Positions 1 to 6,312 of a stretch of DNA of 13,350 nt are shown piece by piece. Numbering within the stretch: the first letter of the stretch is position 1; each line of letters opens with the position of its first letter. The DNA comes from SIG575 sp045643165 (GTDB taxonomy: Bacteria > Bacillota > Clostridia > Oscillospirales > Acutalibacteraceae): assembly GCA_045643165.1 (NCBI GenBank), contig JAZUKF010000018.1, forward strand, positions 1-13,350. The letters are read 5' to 3'. Made by a program: the position numbers and the translations under genes. Under the pieces are notes generated by a model. The model made no database searches. It worked only from the letters and a program-made list of their open reading frames with translations, and was not told the DNA's origin.

Positions 1-28
1 TTAAAAAATCTTTTCCTTTAATATTCAT
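1..28 (-). CDS. Start of a gene resembling ornithine carbamoyltransferase (partial)
   Basis: The first nine codons of a minus-strand gene run off the left edge of the window and encode MNIKGKDFL. The ATG is preceded by an AAGGTGATAGGT stretch that can act as ribosome-binding site, and it lies only 10 bases after the stop codon of the amino-acid transporter ATPase, so it should be the fourth gene of that operon. The pattern N-[LI]-K-G-[RK]-D-F-L is how many clostridial ornithine carbamoyltransferases (ArgF, carbamoyl phosphate + ornithine to citrulline) begin. Nine residues are too few to prove identity. The ARG-box-like site upstream of the operon fits the idea. Confidence 0.45.
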
Positions 29-38
29 ACCTATCACC

Positions 39-761
39 TTATAAAACCTTTGCTAAAAATGTTTTAAGTCTTTCACTTTTAGGATCATTGAATACTTCCT
101 CCGGTGTTCCGTCCTCAGCAATATATCCGTCATCGAGGAACAAAACTCTGTTTGAAACCTCTTTTGCAAATCCCATTTCATGGGTTACAATAACCATAGT
201 CATTCCGTCCTCGGCAAGTTCCTTCATAACATCAAGAACTTCACCCACCATTTCGGGATCAAGGGCACTTGTAGGCTCGTCAAAGAGCATAACATCCGGC
301 TCCATACACAAGGCTCTTACAATGGCGGCACGTTGCTTCTGTCCGCCTGAAAGCTGATTCGGGAATGATTTCGCCTTATCTGCAAGTCCCACTCTCTCCA
401 GCAGTTGCATTGCCTTTTGCTCCGCATCTTCCTTTGATAATTTCTTAAGCATTACCGGAGCACACGTCAGATTATCTAAAATATTCATATTCATAAAAAG
501 ATTGAATTGCTGGAAAACCATTCCCATTTTCTGACGGTGTAAATTGATATTTATTTTTTTATCGGTTAAATCGTTACCTTCAAAAATAATATGTCCGCCG
601 GAGGGCTTTTCCAAAAGATTTAAGCATCTGAGAAATGTGGATTTCCCCGAACCCGAAGGACCTATCACGCAAACCACATCACCTTTACTGATTTCAACAT
701 CAATACCTTTAAGCACTTCATTCTCTTTGAAATTCTTTTTCAGATTTTTAACGCTTATCAC
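39..761 (-). CDS. Polar amino-acid ABC transporter, ATP-binding protein (GlnQ/HisP type)
   Basis: A 240-residue cytoplasmic ATPase energising amino-acid import. Walker A GPSGSGKS is at residues 34-41, the Q-loop glutamine at 84, the signature LSGGQ at 137-141, Walker B with DE at 161-162 and the switch histidine at 194. Length and motif order match the GlnQ/ArtP/HisP family. The start is taken as GTG (759-761) because an AAAGGAGG ribosome-binding site lies 8 bases upstream; a TTG 21 bases further upstream lies at that site and is unlikely to be the start. The gene overlaps the 3' end of the permease gene by 14 bases, which implies translational coupling. The domain is complete, so it is presumably functional if a permease is available. 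Family assignment is very safe; substrate is inferred only from context. Confidence 0.95.
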   Translation of the reverse strand: MISVKNLKKNFKENEVLKGIDVEISKGDVVCVIGPSGSGKSTFLRCLNLLEKPSGGHIIFEGNDLTDKKININLHRQKMGMVFQQFNLFMNMNILDNLTCAPVMLKKLSKEDAEQKAMQLLERVGLADKAKSFPNQLSGGQKQRAAIVRALCMEPDVMLFDEPTSALDPEMVGEVLDVMKELAEDGMTMVIVTHEMGFAKEVSNRVLFLDDGYIAEDGTPEEVFNDPKSERLKTFLAKVL

Positions 762-1434
762 TTTTTGCCAGCCTCCTTTCAACGATTTTTAAAATCTGTG
801 TAAGTATAACTACAAGCACAAGATAAACAAGCGCAACCGTTATCAAAGGATTAACCGCATCGTATGTATTATTTCTGATTAAATTTCCCGCCCTTGTAAT
901 ATCAACAACGGCAACGTAACCGGCAACGGATGTTTCCTTTAACAAAGCAATGAATTCATTACCTATTGCGGGCAAAATATTCTTTCACGCCTGCGGGAAA
1001 ACAACTTTATACATTGCCTGAAGTTTTGACATACCCAGACTTCTGCCCGCTTCCATCTGTCCGGGATCAACCGCATTTATTCCGCTTCTTATAAGTTCCG
1101 CCATATATGCGCCGGAATTGATACCGAAAGTTACTATTCCCACGGTAATTCCTTCTGAACTTACCATAATGATATAGTAAAAAATCAAAAGCAAAACAAC
1201 AACAGGTACCCCACGTATCACCGTAACGTATGCATCGCATATAACCGAAACAGGTTTTAATGACGGCACATCTTCCGCAAAATATTTTAATATTGCAATA
1301 ACCGTACCGATAACAACGCCGATTATCAATGCACCCAACGTAATTATAATTGTGTTTTTGAAACCGTCAATTAACATTTTGTAATATTGAGTTTCAATAA
1401 ATGTTTCATAAAGTTTATTTATCCAAGCTTCCAT
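748..1434 (-). pseudogene. Polar amino-acid ABC transporter permease, interrupted by an in-frame TGA
   Basis: Reading one frame through gives 228 codons, the normal size for a GlnP/HisM-type permease that forms the membrane channel of the importer. Membrane segments are near residues 25-50 and 70-92, with more at 96-118 and in the last 40 residues. The EAA loop that contacts the ATPase begins at E128-A129-G130 and ends in VVFPQA (144-149). Codon 150 is TGA (985-987) where the family usually has leucine, and the same frame then resumes with KNILPAIGNEF. No base is gained or lost, so this is a nonsense change, for example TTA to TGA. Start ATG 1432-1434 has a GGAG site. The truncated product lacks the last transmembrane segments. 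Restart at a TTG (973-975) lacks a ribosome-binding site. It could be a true loss, a sequencing error, or read-through. Confidence 0.9.
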
Positions 1435-1461
1435 TATATTCTCCTATAAAAGCAAATGAAC

Positions 1462-1512
1462 GGGGCTGTCGCATCCGGGTACGGAATGTTCCCGCAGTAA
1501 AACGACAGTCCC
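1462..1512 (-). repeat. Inverted repeat (hairpin) between binding-protein and permease genes
   Basis: The arms GGGGCTGTCG (1462-1471) and CGACAGTCCC (1503-1512) can pair over ten positions. There is one G-T wobble on the plus strand, which becomes one A-C mismatch in the minus-strand transcript. A nested CGGG/CCCG stem (1476-1479, 1491-1494) lies inside. It sits in the 88-base gap right after the solute-binding gene. Such hairpins often protect the binding-protein mRNA or dampen transcription of the permease and ATPase genes. There is no long T run, so it is not a classical terminator. The role is inferred. Confidence 0.5.
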
Positions 1513-1522
1513 ATTATTTTAT

Positions 1523-2314
1523 TTATTGATTGTCCGGTGCCGTGAAGGGTGCTTCGTATTTCTCAAAGATTTCCTTAATCTTACCGGAAGTCTGAAGTTC
1601 ATCAAGAATTTTATTCATTTCCTCAACAAGTTCTTCATTACCGAACTTCAATGCAAAGGCATAGGGTTCTGTTGTCATTGCCTCATCAAGAATTATAAGT
1701 TTTTGATCATTCTGAGCGTTATATGCTTTAACCATATCCGCAGCGGTCAAATCATCAATAACCCATGCATCAACCTTACCTTTAACAAGTGCCGATTCCG
1801 CATCGCTGTTTGCGGTATAAGCCGAAACATCATATCCGCTTTCCATACAGAATGATTCCGCTGTTGTACCTGTCTGAACGGAAATTTTCTTTCCCGTAAG
1901 GTCTACCTTTGACTTGATTGAACTGTCCTCGGTAACAACAATAGCCTGTGCCGCCATACAATAAGGATCTGTAAACAATCCGTTTTTCTGACGTTTTTCG
2001 GTAACTGTTATACCGGAAACACCCACATCATATTTTCCCGCCAGAACACCGGGAAGAACAGAGTCAAAATCCATTTGTTCGATTTTAAGTTTTACACCGA
2101 GTTTTTCGCAGATGATATTGAGAATATCTATTTCAATACCTTCAACATTTCCGTTTTCCTTAAGTTCTTCAAAAGGCGGAAAATCAGGACTTGTTGCAAT
2201 TACAAGTTCGCCTTTACTTTTAAGACTTTCAAGGGAACTTTTACTGCTTCCGCATCCTGCAAAGCAGGTCAACATCATTACTGCACACATTAAAATTGAT
2301 AATACTTTTTTCAT
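1523..2314 (-). CDS. Amino-acid ABC transporter substrate-binding lipoprotein
   Basis: A 263-residue extracellular receptor of the SBP_bac_3 family (type 2 periplasmic-binding fold). The N-terminus is a lipoprotein signal: MKK, a hydrophobic core, then FAGC with the lipidated Cys21. The mature protein shows family features in order: the LVIATSPDFPPFE strand and loop (about 37-49), EGIEIDIL, a GKYDVGVSGITVTEKR segment whose arginine normally binds the ligand carboxylate, and VDAWVIDD in the second lobe. The start ATG has a GGAGGT site 7 bases upstream. It is first in an operon with permease and ATPase and is driven by a consensus promoter. The family is certain; the ligand (arginine, ornithine, lysine or other) cannot be read from the sequence, although the ARG-box-like site and the downstream ArgF-like start point towards arginine metabolism. 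Confidence 0.95.
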   Translation of the reverse strand: MKKVLSILMCAVMMLTCFAGCGSSKSSLESLKSKGELVIATSPDFPPFEELKENGNVEGIEIDILNIICEKLGVKLKIEQMDFDSVLPGVLAGKYDVGVSGITVTEKRQKNGLFTDPYCMAAQAIVVTEDSSIKSKVDLTGKKISVQTGTTAESFCMESGYDVSAYTANSDAESALVKGKVDAWVIDDLTAADMVKAYNAQNDQKLIILDEAMTTEPYAFALKFGNEELVEEMNKILDELQTSGKIKEIFEKYEAPFTAPDNQ

Positions 2315-2346
2315 TTTTCATACCTCCGAAAAATTATTATGGGTAT

Positions 2347-2375
2347 ATTATATGCATAAAAATTATATTTGTCAA
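2347..2375 (-). promoter_or_regulatory. Sigma-A promoter of the amino-acid transporter operon
   Basis: On the minus strand TTGACA (2370-2375) and TATAAT (2347-2352) are separated by exactly 17 bases. This is a perfect vegetative consensus. Transcription should begin near 2340, giving a leader of about 25 bases before the binding-protein start codon. Confidence 0.85.
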
Positions 2376-2383
2376 TACTTTTT

Positions 2384-2397
2384 TGCATATTTATGCG
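2384..2397. promoter_or_regulatory. ARG-box-like palindrome upstream of the transporter promoter
   Basis: TGCATATTTATGCG is a near-palindrome that fits the general ARG-box layout TGNATA-NN-TATNCA, recognised by ArgR/AhrC repressors, with one mismatch at the last base. It lies 8 bases upstream of the -35 element of the transporter promoter. A further TGCATA half-site (2353-2358) overlaps the promoter spacer. The resemblance is visible in the sequence; arginine-dependent control is inference. Confidence 0.5.
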
Positions 2398-2485
2398 AAT
2401 TTTTTTATTTTTATGTATATTGTTTCATAATTTTTGAATAACAATAAAATTTTCTGTCATCTTTAACACATATATGACTCCATAT

Positions 2486-2498
2486 CTACTTTAAGTAG
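2486..2498. promoter_or_regulatory. Perfect 13-bp palindrome CTACTT-T-AAGTAG upstream of the XRE gene promoter
   Basis: The six-base arms CTACTT and AAGTAG flank a single T and end one base before the -35 element of the downstream gene. Location and symmetry suit a binding site for a dimeric helix-turn-helix protein, possibly the product of the adjacent gene acting on its own promoter. Binding is inferred. Confidence 0.4.
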
Positions 2499-2499
2499 G

Positions 2500-2528
2500 T
2501 TGCAACAATATTGATTATAAACTATAAT
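2500..2528 (+). promoter_or_regulatory. Sigma-A promoter of the XRE-desulfoferrodoxin gene
   Basis: TTGCAA (2500-2505) and TATAAT (2523-2528) are separated by 17 bases. The -10 element overlaps an upstream in-frame ATG (2527), so that ATG lies at or before the transcription start and cannot be the initiator. This supports the start at 2554. Confidence 0.75.
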
Positions 2529-2553
2529 GGTATCAATCAAGGAGGAAAATAAT

Positions 2554-3138
2554 ATGGATAAATACTTAACAGGCACAACGATAAAAGAATTAAGAGAAAA
2601 AATGAATATTACTCAATCGGGACTTGCCGAATTATTAAACGTCAGCGACAAAACCGTTTCAAAATGGGAAACGGGTAAGGGATATCCCGATATAACTTTG
2701 TTAGAACCCATTGCAAAAACATTCAATATTTCCGTTGCGGAGCTTTTATCGGGAAACACAATAGATAACAATAACATTTCTTCCAATGTTTTACGTTCAA
2801 AAATATATGTCTGTCCGTTGTGCGGAAACGTTTTATTCAGTATGGGACAGGCGGGAATTTACTGCCACGGAATTCAACTTCCTCCTCTCACCGCCGAAGA
2901 ATATGATAAAAATCATCAGATTGAAATAAAAACGGTGGAGGACGAATATTTTGTCGAAGTTAAGCATCCCATGACAAAAGAACATCATATTTCATTCATG
3001 GCGGCAGTGTCCACCGACAGGATACAACTTGTCAAACTGTATCCCGAAGGCGATGCGCAGGCACGTTTTAAAATTAACTGCGTAAAATACATTTATTATT
3101 ACTGCAACAAAGACGGACTGTTTAAATATAAAATATAA
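2554..3138 (+). CDS. XRE-family regulator fused to a desulfoferrodoxin/superoxide-reductase-like domain
   Basis: A 194-residue cytoplasmic protein. Residues 9-65 are an XRE helix-turn-helix (IKELREKMNITQ, LAELLNVSDKTVSKWETGKGYP). Residues 84-194 resemble two-centre desulfoferrodoxin: a rubredoxin-like CPLCGN (C87, C90) with C104-H105, then the reductase core with H121, KHPM (H138), EHHI (H144) and YYYCN (C184). A redox- or iron-sensing regulator is the natural inference. The two altered positions are odd: desulfoferrodoxins have a vicinal Cys pair where C104-H105 stands, and a histidine (CNxHG) where D187 stands. The ATG at 2554 follows an AAGGAGG site by 8 bases. The gene is monocistronic, has its own promoter, and is divergent from the transporter operon. 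Similar fusions are, from memory, widespread in Clostridia; their targets are not known to me. Confidence 0.85.
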   Translation: MDKYLTGTTIKELREKMNITQSGLAELLNVSDKTVSKWETGKGYPDITLLEPIAKTFNISVAELLSGNTIDNNNISSNVLRSKIYVCPLCGNVLFSMGQAGIYCHGIQLPPLTAEEYDKNHQIEIKTVEDEYFVEVKHPMTKEHHISFMAAVSTDRIQLVKLYPEGDAQARFKINCVKYIYYYCNKDGLFKYKI

Positions 3139-3189
3139 AAAATAACCGATCTCGGAAAAACTCATCTTCCGAAATCGGTTTGTTATTTT
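3139..3189. terminator. Bidirectional rho-independent terminator between convergent genes
   Basis: The arms AAATAACCGAT-C-TCGGAA and TTCCGA-A-ATCGGTTTGTTATTT form a long stem with an 8-10 base loop. A-rich and T-rich flanks lie on both sides, so it can terminate both the plus-strand XRE gene and the minus-strand oxidoreductase gene, whose stop codon lies at its edge. Confidence 0.85.
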
Positions 3190-4151
3190 TATAAAACCTT
3201 TTCCAACATATCATTGATTATTTTTGATTCCTCAAACAATGCCAGGTTTCCCTTTTCGCCTGTTTTGAAATAGCGGAACACTTCATTCATCTGATATTCC
3301 AATTTAAGATTTGAAGAACATTTATCGCTGTAAAGTTCATTGCCGTTTTCATCTGTAATCTTTATATAATCGTATTCCTCCGGTGTATCAAAGGAAACAA
3401 AAACATTACGCTTATTACCCTTTAAATTAACAAATTCAAACATAAACTCACGTTTTCTTTTTTCCGCCTTAAAGGAAGAAAGAATATCAAGAGAAACAGT
3501 ATTTTCCTTTGATTTAAGAGAATAATTTAATTTTGCAAAAATCGTTCTGTTTTTTCTTTCGGGATCCTGTTCAAGATTTTTGTTTTCAAGAGATACATCA
3601 TATTTGTTTAAACCCAGGAAATTCAAAAGCAAATCCCAGACATGAACGGTTTCCTCAAAAACACCGAAATCTCCCTGTGCCCTCGCTTCAAGATAAGACG
3701 GAAGAAATTTCTGATAAACAATATCTATTTTCTTCGGATAATAACCTTCTGCGGTTAAATCGGAAAGCATATTTTTCATTGCAATAATCGGCTTCGACTG
3801 TCTTAAAATATAACCTATTGCAATGGTACAGCCGTCTCTGATATTATCAATTATTTCATATTCCCTGTTATTCAGAACGGCAGGCTTTTCGACAAAAATT
3901 TTCTTCATCCCGTTGTTAATCAATTTCTCAATTACTTCACAATGAGAATCGGCAGGAGTAGCAATAAAAGCACAATCGTAGGAAGAAATATCCTTTTCAT
4001 CAAACTCGGAAAGGAATTTTACGCCATCTTCAACAAATGAATTATCAAAAATACGATCATAAACAGATATTTCCGTTACGTTATCATTCTTTTTTAATTC
4101 ACGGCAAATAAACTGCCCCATTTTTCCATATCCGAATTGGATAACCTTCAT
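3189..4151 (-). CDS. Gfo/Idh/MocA-family oxidoreductase
   Basis: A 320-residue cytoplasmic NAD(P)-dependent dehydrogenase-like protein. The N-terminal Rossmann fold starts MKVIQFGYGKMG with dinucleotide-binding glycines G7, G9 and G12. AFIATPADSH (61-70) follows the third strand, and VEKPA (87-91) carries the lysine that is catalytic in this family. The C-terminal domain starts near 115 and includes ETVHVWDLLLNFLG (167-180), matching the family HxxD motif with H170 and D173. Substrates are usually sugars, inositols or related polyols, but none can be assigned here. The ATG at 4149-4151 is chosen because an AGAGG site lies 8 bases upstream; a TTG 24 bases further out has no such support. It has its own promoter and no sugar genes around it. 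Confidence 0.85.
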   Translation of the reverse strand: MKVIQFGYGKMGQFICRELKKNDNVTEISVYDRIFDNSFVEDGVKFLSEFDEKDISSYDCAFIATPADSHCEVIEKLINNGMKKIFVEKPAVLNNREYEIIDNIRDGCTIAIGYILRQSKPIIAMKNMLSDLTAEGYYPKKIDIVYQKFLPSYLEARAQGDFGVFEETVHVWDLLLNFLGLNKYDVSLENKNLEQDPERKNRTIFAKLNYSLKSKENTVSLDILSSFKAEKRKREFMFEFVNLKGNKRNVFVSFDTPEEYDYIKITDENGNELYSDKCSSNLKLEYQMNEVFRYFKTGEKGNLALFEESKIINDMLEKVL

Positions 4152-4219
4152 CTCAAATTCCTCTTTTACCGCCAAAAACTTTTTATCAGTAAATACTCCA
4201 TACCCATTTTACCTATAGT

Positions 4220-4248
4220 ATTATACTGTCCGGCGGAACAAAAGTCAA
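4220..4248 (-). promoter_or_regulatory. Promoter of the Gfo/Idh/MocA gene
   Basis: Minus-strand TTGACT (4243-4248) and TATAAT (4220-4225) have a 17-base spacer. The -10 element lies inside a small palindrome AGTAT-T-ATACT (4217-4227) that could bind a regulator. The gene is therefore probably transcribed independently of the upstream ATPase gene. Confidence 0.75.
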
Positions 4249-4290
4249 TATGAACGGAAAAACTTCTCGCTTTTTGCCATTTTAACCGTT

Positions 4291-4325
4291 TTTCATCACT
4301 TTCAGACGATAAATATGTTCAATAT
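4291..4325. repeat. Direct repeat copy A flanking the DUF4143 ATPase gene
   Basis: This 35-bp segment matches 5685-5719 at 33 of 35 positions. The core from 4297 to 4325 differs by a single base. Just beyond it, ATTATAA (4324-4330) matches the sequence encoding the end of the lipoprotein gene at 5722-5728, offset by 4 bases. Copy A therefore looks like a decayed duplicate of that gene's 3' end. It lies downstream of the ATPase gene. Confidence 0.8.
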
Positions 4326-4382
4326 TATAATAAAAACTGATAAAAAATGATTACTCATAATTCAACAGTTTGAAAAGAAATT

Positions 4383-5582
4383 TTAATTATCAAAATCAGT
4401 AAGCCAATCCGCAATATCTATTATTTTAATCCCCTCATATTGGGTTTCGCAATGTTTTGTCCGTGAAATCAATATTTTCGGATATGCATCTTTAATGCAG
4501 AGCAACGGAGATATTTCACGTTCAAAAGTTTTTTCATCAGTGATATTATCGGAAACTTGAATATATATTTTTTCACTACGCTTAATTGCCACAAAGTCAA
4601 TTTCAGCTTTATAAAGGACGCCAACATATACTTCATATCCTCTGCGAAACAATTCTATTGCAACAATATTCTCAAGAATTCTTCCGTAATCCATATTTTT
4701 TGTACCCAGTTTTGCATAACGGAAGGTATGATCACTCAAATAATACTTATCGTTACTGGAAAGATATTTTTTACCCTTAATATCATATCTGCGTACTTTA
4801 TAAAAAGCAAATGCATTACAGAGATATTGAATATATGTGCTAATCGTAACATGATTGACTTTTTCGTTTAATGAATTAAAATAACCTGCAATGTTTCGTA
4901 CAGAGGTCAGATTAGAAATATTATCCATAAGGAAATCAACAATTTTATTCATTAACTGCATATTCCTGATTTTATATTTTTTACGTATATCTCTCACAAT
5001 CAATGTGTTAAATATATCTGCAATATAATCATATTTCGCTTCTTGATCTTTATATAAATATGAACCCGACATACCGCCTTCAAATATATACCTTTCAAAA
5101 CTTTCATATTTATCCGAACAAGAAAAGTACTGCATATATTCTGAAAACGAAAACGGAAAAACCTTAATTTCAAAAGTTCTGCCGGTAAACAATGTTGCTA
5201 AATCCGAACTCAGTAAAAAAGCATTTGAACCTGTTATATATATATCAAATTTTTCTGAAGCATGCAACCCGTTTATTGCCTTTTCAAAACCCGCACACAT
5301 CTGCACTTCATCAATAAAAACATAATTTTCTTTCCCTGATATATATTTGGAATTGATATAATCATATAACATCCGATATTCAAGCAAATAATCATTTTCC
5401 GGCAAATTAAAATTTATATGAATGATATTGCTGTCAGGTATTTTTTTCTCAATATAATCCTTAAAACTTTCAAGTAACTTTGATTTTCCGCTACGACGTA
5501 CACCTGTAATAACTTTAATATCAGGCGTTCCCATAACATTTATAAGCTTATCTAAATACTGTTTTCGGATTATGAGTTTCAT
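4383..5582 (-). CDS. AAA-type ATPase with C-terminal DUF4143 domain
   Basis: A 399-residue protein of the AAA_14/DUF4143 family. Walker A GVRRSGKS is at 27-34, Walker B VFIDE at 88-92, a sensor-like ITGSN at 116-120 and a GR arginine at 135. The C-terminal part resembles a PD-(D/E)XK nuclease fold: E326 and D329 in AEIDFVA, then IYIQV (339-343), where the usual E-x-K is replaced by Q342-V-S, so nuclease activity is doubtful. The family is widespread and frequently gained or lost; its biological role is poorly understood. Start ATG (5580-5582) has GAGG 8 bases upstream; a GTG three codons earlier is within the spacing region. It has its own promoter and a nearby inverted repeat, and it is flanked by direct repeats, which suggests late acquisition. 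Confidence 0.85.
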   Translation of the reverse strand: MKLIIRKQYLDKLINVMGTPDIKVITGVRRSGKSKLLESFKDYIEKKIPDSNIIHINFNLPENDYLLEYRMLYDYINSKYISGKENYVFIDEVQMCAGFEKAINGLHASEKFDIYITGSNAFLLSSDLATLFTGRTFEIKVFPFSFSEYMQYFSCSDKYESFERYIFEGGMSGSYLYKDQEAKYDYIADIFNTLIVRDIRKKYKIRNMQLMNKIVDFLMDNISNLTSVRNIAGYFNSLNEKVNHVTISTYIQYLCNAFAFYKVRRYDIKGKKYLSSNDKYYLSDHTFRYAKLGTKNMDYGRILENIVAIELFRRGYEVYVGVLYKAEIDFVAIKRSEKIYIQVSDNITDEKTFEREISPLLCIKDAYPKILISRTKHCETQYEGIKIIDIADWLTDFDN

Positions 5583-5602
5583 TTTTATCACCTCGCATTT
5601 AT

Positions 5603-5631
5603 ATTATAACGTTTCTGTTTACCAAAATCAA
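5603..5631 (-). promoter_or_regulatory. Promoter of the DUF4143 ATPase gene
   Basis: Minus-strand TTGATT (5626-5631) and TATAAT (5603-5608) are spaced by 17 bases. One arm of an inverted repeat lies inside the spacer. Confidence 0.7.
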
Positions 5632-5654
5632 TAAATTTTTAAAAATGGTAAACA
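5616..5654. promoter_or_regulatory. Inverted repeat TGTTTACCA...TGGTAAACA at the ATPase promoter
   Basis: Perfect nine-base arms (5616-5624 and 5646-5654) are separated by 21 very AT-rich bases and centred at about 5635. One arm sits in the promoter spacer, the other upstream of the -35 element. Two half-sites placed this way could hold a dimeric repressor or a looped complex. The binder is unknown; autoregulation is one possibility. Confidence 0.45.
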
Positions 5655-5656
5655 AA

Positions 5657-5713
5657 AACATCTGATTTCACATAAATGCTTATCTTTCTTCACTTTCAGA
5701 CGATAAAGATGTT
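5657..5713 (-). terminator. Probable terminator of the sigma/lipoprotein operon
   Basis: In the minus-strand transcript AACATCT, beginning at the last base of the lipoprotein stop codon, can pair with AGATGTT. An inner TTATC/GATAA stem lies between them, and the hairpin is followed by a T-rich TTTGTTT. The stem is AT-rich and the loop long, so efficiency is uncertain. Part of the upstream arm lies in repeat copy B. Confidence 0.4.
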
Positions 5714-5719
5714 CAATAT
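5685..5719. repeat. Direct repeat copy B, overlapping the 3' end of the lipoprotein gene
   Basis: This copy matches 4291-4325 at 33 of 35 positions and extends through the stop codon of the lipoprotein gene. Because this copy is joined to an intact coding end, it is probably the original and 4291-4325 the derived copy. The distance between copy starts is 1394 bases, spanning exactly the ATPase gene and its control region. Confidence 0.8.
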
Positions 5720-6297
5720 CCATTATAAGTTTCAACGAAAATATCCGATAAAAATTCATTCACCGTCAATTTCATTTCCTCGGTTACGTGATAAGATCTG
5801 TTGTTTTCATTATCATTAAATGTACCGCAACCGGCATGATAATAAATAATACTGCCGTCCTCCTTCACAAAAGCATAATTATTAAGACAGTCTGCCGTTC
5901 CGATTTCATATTTACAGCTTGCAATAATATCCTGTATTTTTTTGCCGTCCTCCGGTGAAACGGGAATTGCATCATCATCTTTGTCAAGTTGTTTCACTTT
6001 GCAAATTATTTCTGTTTGCGTAGTATTTTGAGTTCTTTCGTTCCCTGTATAATATGATGACCAATGATCGGTTGTTTCCGCAACACTTTGAGATTTTTTA
6101 TCTTTCATGTCATTTTTCTTTTCGGAAACTTCCGTTTTCTGTTTTTCCCGCTCCTTTTCTGATTTAATGATTTTCTGCTCCGCTTCCGTATTATTTCTTT
6201 CGGCAATATCAGCATCATAACAAACTGTTTTTTGACCGCATCCCGACAAAGCCGATACCGTCGCAAAACACATAAACAATAAAAATATTTTTTTCAT
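5713..6297 (-). CDS. Putative lipoprotein of unknown function, third gene of the ECF sigma operon
   Basis: A 194-residue protein with a clear lipoprotein signal: MKK, a hydrophobic stretch, then LSGC with lipidated Cys20. Residues about 30-95 are a low-complexity Lys/Glu/Ser/Thr-rich linker. Residues about 96-190 look like a folded domain with C99, C128, C137 and C157; within it are CLNNYAFVKEDGSIIYYH and CGTFNDNENNRS. I do not recognise a named domain. The cysteines may form disulfides outside the membrane. Start ATG has GGGAGG 5 bases upstream and lies only 15 bases after the anti-sigma-like gene, so they are co-transcribed. A role as surface sensor or effector of the sigma system is inferred from position only. 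Confidence 0.75.
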   Translation of the reverse strand: MKKIFLLFMCFATVSALSGCGQKTVCYDADIAERNNTEAEQKIIKSEKEREKQKTEVSEKKNDMKDKKSQSVAETTDHWSSYYTGNERTQNTTQTEIICKVKQLDKDDDAIPVSPEDGKKIQDIIASCKYEIGTADCLNNYAFVKEDGSIIYYHAGCGTFNDNENNRSYHVTEEMKLTVNEFLSDIFVETYNGY

Positions 6298-6312
6298 AAA
6301 ATCCTCCCTGTT

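Noticed and set aside
748..1434. TGA read as tryptophan or selenocysteine (recoded genome)
   Set aside because: TGA ends the response regulator, both halves of the exporter (ATPase and permease), the sigma factor and the lipoprotein genes, and tryptophan is written TGG elsewhere. The family has leucine at the position, and nothing resembling a selenocysteine element was seen.
2384..2440. Tandem ARG boxes with regular spacing
   Set aside because: Only one good box is present. The other TGCATA and TGAATA elements are half-sites at irregular distances and may be chance in AT-rich DNA.
2527..2553. Upstream ATG as start of the XRE-desulfoferrodoxin gene
   Set aside because: It overlaps the TATAAT element, and the strong AAGGAGG site serves the ATG at 2554.
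4334..4371. AAACTG/CAGTTT hairpin after the DUF4143 ATPase gene as terminator
   Set aside because: There are only six AT-rich pairs with a long loop and a short T run. It is too weak to call, although some termination is possible.
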